From Sthenelais limicola (taxonomy: Eukaryota > Annelida > Polychaeta > Phyllodocida > Sigalionidae): 64,000 bases of DNA. The stretch covers positions 47,240,966-47,304,965 of the forward strand of contig OW804094.1 in assembly GCA_942159475.1 (NCBI GenBank), in the 5' to 3' direction. Both the position numbers and the translations under genes were made by a program. The notes below the pieces were generated by a model. It did no database searches, was not told the origin of the DNA, and saw only the letters and a program-made list of their open reading frames with translations. This document shows positions 23,801-34,100 of the stretch, piece after piece (positions within the stretch are counted from its first letter, which is position 1; each line of letters starts with the position of its first letter).

Positions 23801-24960
23801 ATGTCACAATGTTCTCTGACATGTCTCACATTCTGTGGCATGGGGAATGACATTGCTTAGATGGTTCTCAACGACAGAGCTTCCCAAATGGATATAGAGA
23901 AAGCTGGAGATGATTCTACATGTACAATGAGCTGCTAATAAATACCACTGCCGTAGAATAAAATTAAAATATGGAAGGGTGTTCCTTCCTAGAGAAAGCT
24001 GGAGATGGAAGTCCACAGACTGTATCCACCTACATTGACTCCTGCCGCTGAAGAGATAGTACAGAATTGTTCACTGCAACTGTCAGTTGAATGAATGCAG
24101 CAGTTTGAGGACTTCTTCCCCCAAAATGAATTGGCCATTGCAATGATGATGATGTCAACAACTCAGGGGCCAATGATGAAAGTCAGGGGCCATTGCTTAC
24201 CATCCGGCCTATGATGCACAGGGTTGTCACTATCACTGCAGAAGTGCAAAAGCTAAGCAAAGCAATCCACGAAGGACTCAACTCTCTTGAAATTGGGTGA
24301 GATGCTTTGAAAGACCAAAGACAATGCATTTAGCCAGTAATGTATCAACAGGTATGTCAAAACTGGAGTTTTGTCTCAGACTTATGCTTTCACTCACTAC
24401 GATCATCAAAATGGTCTGTAATCGTAGTTTTGGCGGCCATATTGGATAAATACTAACAAGCTTAATCAACACTATTAATGTATTTATGGAATAAAGTATG
24501 GTAGAAATATTTATACAAGCTATGATGAGGGTTACTATCCATATATGCTCCAAATGTAAACATATTATATTTTTTCGGTGGCCATTTTGAAAAAGTGTCG
24601 AAAATTGGTGTTCCAGGGATTTTATTTCTTGTTGCAAGGAAAAATATTCAAAGGTATACCCTTGCCTACATGTGTACCAACTTTGGTACTTTTATCCAGA
24701 AAATAAACGTTTTGACCTTAAGGCACCTGACTATATTATCAAATCCATTGCTGTTAGATGGTAAGATCTGATACTAAGTTGTAAAAATGTTTCAAAGTAT
24801 TTATATAATCAGACAAGAGAAATGAGAAACAAAACAGAAGTGAAAACAATGATAGTTTGATTTTCTACCAACTGCTATTGAACGTTTTCTACCAACTGCT
24901 ATGGTTGACGTTCGAACTCGGGACTTGAAATGAATAAACCTATGAGTTGTTTTTCTGACT
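20900..24960. other. 4 kb gene desert with old repeat
   Basis: Includes phrases such as AAAATGGCTGCCACTAAAAC (about 21361) and GGCGGCCATATTGGA (about 24433) that look like pieces of a dispersed repeat. A TGGAGATG motif at 23900 and 24000 marks a minor duplication. No exon with splice sites or domain was found on either strand. Confidence 0.4.
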
Positions 24961-24979
24961 TTCGTTATTTGCCTATTTT

Positions 24980-25020
24980 AACCAACGTTTTGGCTAACTT
25001 GGTTAGCCTTCATCAGGGTC
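24980..25020 (-). repeat. Penelope-like terminal remnant with hammerhead-like core
   Basis: On the minus strand: CTGATGA (25016-25010), a 7-bp stem GGCTAAC/GTTAGCC with short loop, then AAAAC where a hammerhead ribozyme has GAAAC, then GTTGG. Penelope-like retroelements carry hammerhead motifs in their terminal repeats. This copy has lost the conserved G, so self-cleavage is unlikely. No Penelope RT is present nearby. Confidence 0.5.
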
Positions 25021-25383
25021 AGACAAAGAAGTCAAAACAAGTGAAAACCAGTATACTGTCAGAGAAAATTCAAATCGAACATATTCAATGTATCAGGGAA
25101 TCCCAGAAGACCTGTGCTGCATCACAGAGGGATTAGTCCAGCAGAATCTCAGAAAAGCGTGTTTTGTGGTCTGGATGATGTTTTATGGTACATTCTGGTA
25201 CGGTAATATAACATGTCCTGAGCAGGAATCAGCTGGGTGCCATTTTGGGACTCTTAGGGGGAAAAATTTATGGGCCAAATACAAAATGGCTGCTGGTCGA
25301 CTGTATTGTCAATCATAAATACACCATATTAAACTTCCTTATTATTGGTGCTAGAAACTTGATCTTGATGTACAATCTATGTT

Positions 25384-25647
25384 AGGGCTCCTGAGGGGGT
25401 ATCTAATTTCTCTTGTCGCTACCAAAAGACAGCAATTGTCATTTGTCACTAAGAAAATTCTTTTGTCGTTTGTCGCTATATTTTCGTAAACAGCCAGACA
25501 AAATTTTTGTCACTAAGGACTATTAAGGTCTTTGTTGATTTGCCAGGCTAATAAAGTGTCTTTGTCGTTTGTCACTAGCTGCCTTTGAAAGTTGTCGATC
25601 TAAGAAAAGGCCATGTCAATTTGTTGAATTAAGGCCTCAAGAGCACT
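25384..25647 (+). mobile_element. MITE copy A (AGGGCTCCTGAGGGG family)
   Basis: 264 bp, beginning AGGGCTCCTGAGGGGG and ending GGCCTCAAGAGCACT. It is flanked by an exact 6-bp target-site duplication TATGTT (25378-25383 and 25648-25653). The interior is rich in TTGTCGTTTGTCACT-like phrases and non-coding. It is the most diverged of the three copies. Confidence 0.85.
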
Positions 25648-25699
25648 TATGTTTTCAGGGTCTAGGAAGTCATATATATTGTTACAGAATCGCATAAAG

Positions 25700-26010
25700 G
25701 GGGAATCACTTTTATACGAATCGCTTGTCAATTTCTCTTAATGCTTATGAATGTTACGATTCGTTAAGAATCGTTACCCGAATCGTTACGATTCGCAGTG
25801 TCTTGTGTGATTTTATAAATATTTCTTCAGATTCGCCTAACACAATTCGCCTGATCTGACCTGCTTTGGGTCCGCACTTTGTGTATAAATATAGGGTAAA
25901 TTGATTATGTGATCATTAATAAACCTGGCGTTACTCTAACACCTTGTTTGCACTCCTTCATCAGTAAAAGCACTACTAGTCGATTAAGCCAAACATTTAG
26001 TCCCTTATAA
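25700..26010 (+). mobile_element. possible LTR or TATA promoter with GATTCG repeats
   Basis: Repeated GATTCG/CGAATC motifs (25680-25860) precede TATAAATA at 25884-25891 and AATAAA at 25918-25923, with a TGGTTCGAG phrase near 26016 that could be a primer-binding site. The layout resembles the U3-R-U5 of an LTR retrotransposon. No gag/pol was found downstream except a short ORF. Confidence 0.35.
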
Positions 26011-26117
26011 GAATTGGTTCGAGAGATAGACGATAGATCAACTAGACCTCCAGACTTGGACGATTCTGATCCACCAGATCACCAGACTCATAAACAACTC
26101 GCTACTGAAGTATCAAT

Positions 26118-26234
26118 ATGAGCTATAACGCAACCGCCTCACTAGAAAACCTCTGGGATGAGGACGAGCCTCTCCCCTATATTCCCCATGATCCTTTCTT
26201 CATCCGCAATAATCGCTCCCTCAACAATATATAG
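26118..26234 (+). CDS. short hypothetical ORF (38 aa) after the LTR-like region
   Basis: ATG at 26118 opens 38 codons (MSYNATASLENLWDEDEPLP...) and stops TAG. It is acidic and proline-containing with no known domain. Its place 200 bp after a TATA/AATAAA module would suit the start of a degenerate gag-like frame. Chance is equally possible. Confidence 0.2.
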   Translation: MSYNATASLENLWDEDEPLPYIPHDPFFIRNNRSLNNI

Positions 26235-26540
26235 TGACAACTCAGGATATTGGGGAAGACCGGGCTTGCCCGACCCATATATATTTACAATTTTTCACTG
26301 GCATATGCCTCGCTCAGAACCTGAATAAAAATATGTTAAAAAAAATTAGTTTAACATATTTATTCCATGATTTGGCCGTGAGCGTACAATATAATCGATA
26401 TACTTGCCGCTCACAAGGTGTACAATATAAACTCACTGTATTGTACAGTGACGTCACGACCGTTCGAGAGTATAAGGATAACACAGTTTGATGAAATTAA
26501 TGCAAATAAAGTTGTTTTAGGGTAAGAATCATGGAATAAA

Positions 26541-26684
26541 AGCAAGAATAGCAAAGTATCGCATCTTTGGGGGCCTATATTCTCCTCGTATGGCCGAAAA
26601 ACAACTCGGCCTACGGCCTCGTTGTTTTCGGCCATACTCGGAGAATATAGCCCCCCTCATACGCGATACTATGCTGTTCTTGCT
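26541..26684. repeat. CpG-rich hairpin with about 70-bp arms, loop TCGGCCTACGGCCTCG
   Basis: An imperfect inverted repeat from AGCAAGAATAGCA (26541) to TGCTGTTCTTGCT (26684 side). It pairs GGGGGCCTATATTCTCC with GGAGAATATAGCCCCCC and TATGGCCGAAAACAAC with GTTGTTTTCGGCCATA. The apex 26606-26621 is shared with two other hairpins in the window. No coding sense. Confidence 0.9.
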
Positions 26685-26902
26685 ATAATACCATACCGTA
26701 CTAGAAATGAATAAAATTGAACCTGAGATGAAAATATTGTGAAAAAAATGTGCAATTTTTTCAACAATTCTAATCTAATGAAAATCACTATGTAGGCCTA
26801 AGTATAACACATCATCCTTAACAAACACCAGTGTCTATTATTACCTGTCCTTAACAAAAGTAGGCCTAATGATAAAACAGCCAAATAATTAACACCTATA
26901 TA

Positions 26903-26963
26903 AATAATGACCAATATGCCAATATCAATACCCGGTATTGATATTGGCATATTGGTCATTATT
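26903..26963. repeat. perfect palindrome with 30-bp arms and a 1-nt centre
   Basis: 26903-26932 and 26934-26963 are exact reverse complements with a single C between them. It could extrude as a cruciform. It may be a young foldback insertion or an artefact of assembly, since such perfect arms are usually unstable. Confidence 0.92.
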
Positions 26964-28880
26964 TTATCGACCGGGGTGAGTAAGGCTAGGAAATAGAATT
27001 ATAGGGAGATGATGATTGGGTGATTGGATCATCTGAAGGCAACATTGATTTGATAATGAGAGTGTGGCGCTACCTGACGATGTTATGTACCATCATTTGG
27101 TTTGGACCACTGTGCTTTCAGGATAAGTTAATTAATTATATGTATCATTACAAGACTTAACAAATCCAACTGGTAATTAGAAAAGATATAACTCATGGTT
27201 TTAGCTATATGTGGATAGATTCGATGTATCAAATTTAAGTAACGGCACAAAAGAATAAAAAGAGGGTTCTAACATAAATGACTTGGTTGAGTTTAAAATT
27301 ATAATTAAAAAATAGTCAGGGGTATATATGATAGGTAACTGTTCATTACTGTATCTTTGTTCATTGCATTTATAACATATCACCTTCGGGAGCATGAAAC
27401 GTACCATAATGTCCATATTGTGTGGAATTGTTTTTCAAAAAAAAAAAATGTTTAAAAAAAAAGTGAACAATGTTATACATACGGTATCAGAATTCTATCA
27501 CAAATTTATAGTTATAAAACAATTTCTTTTTCATAAAGAACCCGTCCCATATAGCGTCCCATTTCTCTCTTGGTTGTGTCCCATTTCTCCCTGGAGTCTG
27601 GACTGTCCCATTTTTTCCCATTTTGGGCCGAAATTTAAAAAAGATTATAGGAAAAAGAAAAAAAGATTAGGTAATCAATTAAGGGTTCTCGAGCCTATTG
27701 AGCGCAGTTCGGTGGTGGCGAGTTCTGGAACTATTACCTGACTATGGAAATATAATGGTTTTGTTTTTGGTGTATGGCTCTGCTGATATCATTAGATATG
27801 CATATTTGAAGTATAGGCCTATGAAAGTGATAATATCAATTTAACAATATCTGGGGAGTTTCTGGACGTGATAATCATTAAAGATCAAATTTTAGGGTCA
27901 ATTCATGTACCGTACCCTACTACCATACCTTTACCCCCACCTCCTATCAATATGAATGATACGGTACAAAATTGATTTCACTTTTTAAATCACTTAGCTC
28001 CACATGCATTGTACCAACACTCGTACATTTGTGTTCGGAACCAATTTTGCGATTTGATTACAATTTTGACTAATATTAAGAGAAAAAAATCTGTATTTTT
28101 GCTATTTCATATATTTCAGGACGCCCTCACAAAAAAACTAGACGGTGAAAACTATAAGCTACTATAGGCTATTTTTTTCTTTTATAACAAAGAAGACACT
28201 CCCAGGCAGTAGGCTATAGGCCTATATTACAGCCGGAAAAACATCTGATGATGGGTTCTTGGGGAGAAATAGGAATATGTTTTGAAAAATCTTCATTTTC
28301 CATAGGAACCAATAGTAAAAGGATCAAAATATTTGCCACCTCACATTTTAAAAACTAGTCGGTGAATTGATTTTAAAAATCATATGTGGCCTTGGTATGA
28401 TCACGTAGTTATATGTAGGCTTAGAATGATTCAAGTTTAGGAAAAATCTGATTATCTTTTATAATAGGCTCGAGAACCATAACAATATAGGCCTACAAAG
28501 GAGTGATCCTATATGTCCCTCAGGCAAGGTATACCGCATTTTGCTATAGTAATATCTTCCATTCATAAAGCACAAATAGGCCTACTGTGCACCACTCGAG
28601 CGTCAGTGGAAGTCCCAGTTCTCCCCGCTCTCCCCTACTAAGTAGGCTAGCATGTAGGCCTACGCCCGGGGCCTACGCTACGGTATTTTATCCGTTTTCA
28701 GTTGATTATCCGCTTTTAGCCCTGTTTTAGCTATGATCACCCTTTGATCTGGACCATTCATTATCTATTCCCATTTCCCGAAGCCCCCTCAATCCCCAAA
28801 CCCAACACCAAAATACGTCCTCTTTCCCGAAAAGTAGTTCTTTAGTTGAAGTAACCCAAACCCGACTCACCGGATTACCA
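26964..28880. other. intergenic upstream of the TTC31-like gene
   Basis: Contains a run of GTCCCAT-type phrases at 27540-27620 and six TAGGCCTA palindromes between 27.8 and 28.7 kb. No exon is supported. The minus-strand frame 28727-28936 overlaps the promoter and is not convincing. Confidence 0.5.
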
Positions 28881-28904
28881 TACTTCAAAACCATGGGTTT
28901 TGGC

Positions 28905-29000
28905 GCGGACACGTGTTCAGTCACTTCTCGTGGCACGTGACCAACGAGATTTCGTCAACGCAATATGGCCGCTCTGCAGTCTAGGAAAGTCGCGAGCTAA
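28905..29000 (+). promoter_or_regulatory. promoter of the TTC31-like gene: two E-boxes and a YY1-like site
   Basis: CACGTG occurs at 28910-28915 and 28934-28939 (the second in GCACGTGACC, a USF/MiT-type context). GCAATATGGCCGCTC around 28960-28974 fits a YY1 site, a common initiator-proximal element. The start codon is at 29071. No TATA box, as expected of a broadly expressed gene. Confidence 0.55.
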
Positions 29001-29070
29001 CAAACCCTAGTTAACTTCTCAATTATTTCTTTCTTGTTTCATTCATACCATAGATAGACTAACCGAAACA

Positions 29071-31157
29071 ATGGGACTTACCCGGAAAGAAGCCTACGAA
29101 ATTTTAGAATTGCCAAATGGTAGGTGTTCTTTGAAATTTTCTACTTGAGAAATCGTAGCGCTCATGACCGTACACAGTAGTCTTCCAATATTTGGTGACA
29201 CAGTGTCAAAAGCTGTAGCGGCACGACAGAAAAAGTCATAATATTAGTTATATTTAATAATGAAAGAAACTTCCAAGTCTCTCAACTTGTTTACGTGAGT
29301 TATATTCAACGTATTGGTGATTTATTTATTCGATATATGACGAGAATCGAGCGTAAAAGGCGAATGTGTTGCCGTTCGTGTGACACCGCGGCCAGTTCAT
29401 GATAGCTTCATGATAGCATGATAGCTGACCATATTCTTAACATGTGTTGTATGTTTTTGGAAAATTGCCATAGTCTTTAATTCTCGCTCTGCTTCCCGGT
29501 CAGCGCCACTGCTAGTTATCTTCTGTGGTATTTTGACTGGCTCTTTTATGACCCATGGCTTCAACCTCAAGTCACCATTTCCCTCGCAAATCCAGTTGTA
29601 GCCGGGATTTTATACTTAGAAAGTTAGATATATTTTAATCACTAGGCCTAGGCAGGTCAAACAAGCTGTGCATATGTGATTGTTTTTCTCTCAATGGACC
29701 TGTGACTTGTGGCAATTAACATAATGTATATGCTATTTCCGGCCTACTCTTTTTCTATTATTTCGCACATAACCAGCGAGAGTTCTCGAAAATTGGGTCA
29801 TGAAACATGTATCATGTTGCCGGTCGTTGATTGAGATTTAGGCTACTACACTTTCGGTAAAATTGTAATGAATATTAATATAATAGACTGTTACAGTACG
29901 CTACCGTACGGTATACTATTTACATGTGAAACTTGAAAGTACTTACGGTACCTATTATTTTCCACTGATTTTAACCCTACACAGTTTAACTCAGCACTCA
30001 ATTCATTATGGGACGGATCTATTCTAAGAGCATTTCCCCATTCCGTACGAAACTCGAAAGGAGAGCACCTCGATCTCTCCAAGAAACAGATGTACGGTAC
30101 GGTATTCAATATATTATTGCCACATTCTTGTTTGTGTCAGTGATATATCAAACAAATGGGTCCATGCCAATTAATTACGCTTATGTGTCAAAATCATTGT
30201 ATGAGTTTATCCCAACTTGAAGGTTGATCTTCGAACAAAAAATGATGCATTTAAGGGAGACAAATATAAATACTGGTACCGTACATACATTTTTGCCATA
30301 TGGTGTTCTACACTAAATAAATACTGGTATATAGAAGGGAGCAAATATAAATGCAAAATCATGCGTTTGCAGTTGTATGTTTGTTTACATTAGGATTGTG
30401 TCATCATTTTCATGTGTGTATTGTGTGATTAAATGAATAAATTTATGTGTAAAGGTTAGGAACAATGATGCAAATAAAATACGATACCGTACATTACTTT
30501 CCCCAGGGGCGGATGAAGATTCTATTCGCACCGCTTATAAGAGATTAGCTGCCAAGTGGACTCCTGGTGCGATTACTGCTACAACAACAGTAAGTCGAGG
30601 GATTACCCTAATTATATATATTTCCACTAATTGATTTCTTTCTTTCTTGCCCGATTTTAAGCCGGACAGTGAATTAAGTTGACCTTTTATCTTTCAGAAT
30701 TTTAAAAAGATTAGTTTGGCGTATAAGAAATTATCGGACGAAGATTTTGACACGGACGACGAACAACAGATGCCTTTGGTAACTTACTGTGTCTACTTAC
30801 GTCATTCTAATTTGCATTTTAACTTCCCATCTATGATCTAACAAAGTGTACTCTTTATAAAATTGCTGAAACACAACACATATATATGAATCATAAATGT
30901 GAATAATATATCCTCAGAAGGCTGATAGTAGAAGGCAACCTGGCAAGTTCCAAGACCATGACCAGTGAAGTGTATCAGCTCTTGTTTATTTCCTAACGCA
31001 TTAAATCGGTGTGAGTGATCACATGCTTCCAAGGGTCTACACTGACTCTTGACAGTGGCAAGTCTTTTTGTGCAATATCTTATCCTGCCGACTCGGTTCT
31101 TCTTTCTTTTGTTGTAGGACGATATGTATCAACTCTATCAACATACAATTAATCGTG
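29071..31157 (+). other. exons 1-4: J-like domain without HPD
   Basis: The joined exons read RKEAYEILELPNGADEDSIR then TAYKRLAAKW, then TPG, and later FKKISLAYKKLSDED: helices I-III of a DnaJ fold. At the loop where a true J domain has HPD, the sequence is TPG, so Hsp70 ATPase stimulation is not expected. It is better seen as a J-like protein-interaction module. Start codon choice: first ATG after the promoter, and the J fold begins within five residues of it. Confidence 0.75.
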
Positions 31158-34100
31158 GTGAGTTTTGTTATCCGCACGATCTCCTTTAAATTATTGTTAC
31201 GTATACATTGTTTCATCCGATCTTGATAAATTAGTTTCATCTTATTACAAAATTGTTACTAGTCTTCGCCCATGATTCGGGATAGATAGATTCTATGATT
31301 GATAGTTCACAGTTTTCCTGCAGTTAACCAATTGAATCTTATTACAAAGTTATCACAAATCTTCGCCCCAAACGTTGACAAAGACCTGAAATGATATTCA
31401 TTTACTTTATTATTATAACAGGAGAATTTAACAATGCGAATGGCTATGACTCTAGTGACGATGAAGATGATGACGACGATGATGATGATTATTATGAGAA
31501 TAATTTAAAACTGATGCGCCAAGGTAAACATTTGATTCTGTTGTTCTTACCAATTATACATTTTTGTTATGATTTGACTAACACGTCCCTACATTAAGTG
31601 GACTTCGTTGTCAGTTTTTGCCTAATCTGACGTCAGCCATCACCTTTGCCATTTGGTTGGCGTTTATTAATGGTTATATAGTATAATACAGAACAGTTTC
31701 TTTAGAATCACCATCTTGAAAGTCTCGGCTCATTATGTGGGTCATCAGCTGATATCAGCTCACCCAAAGTTTTATTATAGAAAAGTGGTCCGAAACGTCG
31801 GGAATTGTACCGCCATACTGAATAAAACCACCAGAAATTTATTTGCTGCCTTCTTCACATTCAAATCAACCAACAAACCGGGCAAAGACCAGTTTGTAGT
31901 GCGCCCCCTCTTAAGTTCTTCATAGAAACTATTCGGCCGATTATTGTACTTCCTATTCCTCAACAAAAGCCATTTTCAATCTATTGAGCCAATACTGTGG
32001 AATGATATATTCGGCTGTGGCTATTCGGCTATATATGTCATTTATAAATACCTCAAACGTCAATCGTTTTGAACTGTTAACCTGTCTATACTATTATGTA
32101 GAAACTTCTCATTTCACACATCGCCTTGATTAATATTTCCCTCCACTTTTTCCTCTCTTCAGGTGCCCCAGGATCTATTCTCACTGCTGAGGTAATTTTT
32201 CCTTACTTTTAGCCCTGTGGAATGAGTGGATCAGTGTTCAAAGATCCAATTACAAGTCGGTTGAATTAGTGTGTTCAGTATCGCCCTGGACTTCAGAATT
32301 ACCGATAGTTTTCAATTAATAATAATTTCCCATGTTTCAGGAAATAGAAAAGAACGCAAATGAATTAATAACAGAAGAGGAAAAGGAGAAACGAAAAGCT
32401 GAGAAAAGAAGAGCTAAGAAAAAGGTATTCGAACATTATTTAGTTTTTAGTTCTTTAGAGAGAGAAAAACAATTAGTATGCCATTTGTTATTAAATATAG
32501 AATTGTATGTTATATTTAGAAACTTAATTGATTTATTTCTCTTCAATCTGCCTTGAACAGCGACAACGTGAGAAAAAACGTTTGGAAAAAGAACAACAGA
32601 AAAAGGTATGGTGTATTTTGAAACCTAACAAATACCTTGTTATCGTAGATGACAGAAATTTTTAATTGAGCAATATACAGCAGTTCACCGTTGCATAATC
32701 TGAAATTGCCATATTCCTGTGCTTATCGTGTATGGTCATTTACAGCTTGAAGACGAACAGAATAAAAAAGGAAGTGGGAAACAAAACGGTGAAGTTAAAA
32801 CAGAATCAAAAAAGAATAAAAAAGATAAAAAGTAAGTATACGTACTGCGTTTGTTAATATCACCCTAGTAAAGAAATGTTACAGGCTGGACCTAATAGAA
32901 CTTTTGCGCAGATTTCTATTATCTGAAACTATAATGGACATTTATATTTTTCAGAAATAAAGACTCGTCTGCATCAGATGGAGAAGTGAGTTGGAATTTG
33001 TTATGAACTTGGATTTTTTTGTGTTCGTTTTGTTCATAATTCTACAGATTGATGGACGCTTCTTTGAAGCTTTGTTAATAACATGATTGGGGATATGTGT
33101 TTGGAGATAAAATGTTTTCACATCTTATTTGCAGGAATTTGATGAGAGTGCAGCCTTTTTCACTAAAGTCGTTAATAAAAAGAAGAAAGCAGGAATATTA
33201 CCTGATGCTACAACTAATGGAAAAGCTAAAACGAAAGAAAAGACCAACACAGTTAGTAAAGAAGAAGATAATGTAAGACCTTTGTTTAATACCAGACCTC
33301 TCCATGTAATGAGCTTATTAAGTCTTGGGAAACGTTTTTATCAATTGCAGTATTAATAAAAGAGAGATGTCTCGACAGAAAAATGATTATAAATACTTTC
33401 CCTTCCAGATGTCAGATCTCGTTCTTCGAAGTAGAAAACTGGCAAGTAAGTACCCTAGACTTCTCTGATATTTGATTTCATTATTGTATTTTACGATTTA
33501 CGTTCCCTCACAATTTCATGTTCATGAAACAAACTTTAGTTCTTAGCATACCCAACTATTTATTATATTTTTTTTTTTCATTATTTAACCTGCGTAATAT
33601 TGAATTCATATACTTGCTGAAGTGCTTACCTGCTCATGTGACTTCTTTTTTTCTAGTTCGTGGAAATCAAATGGCCAATGCTGGTCACTATCAGGCGGCG
33701 ATTGATCTTTTCACAGAAGCGATAAAACTAGACCCTAAAGATTTCAGGTAATCATAAATTATTGACTGACAAATTCTACAAATTATTGATTCCAACTATA
33801 TTCATAACCTCTGATGGGCGCTATGACATTTATTTTATATCAGTTTTGTAGATTCTTGCATTTCTGACATGCTAATCTTCCATTACAGATTTTTCGGCAA
33901 CCGATCATATTGTTATGATAGGCTCCAAAATTATGACAGGTGAGATTAAAGGCGGGTGCACACCTACTCTGATGGACTTACCGATGTATTTTCTGATAGG
34001 CTTTCCTGATAGACCGCAAGAAAAAACCCATTGCGAAGTGCATCGAGAAGCCTACTGGGACCAGTGATCACATCACATTCTTATTAACCTATGATAAAAT

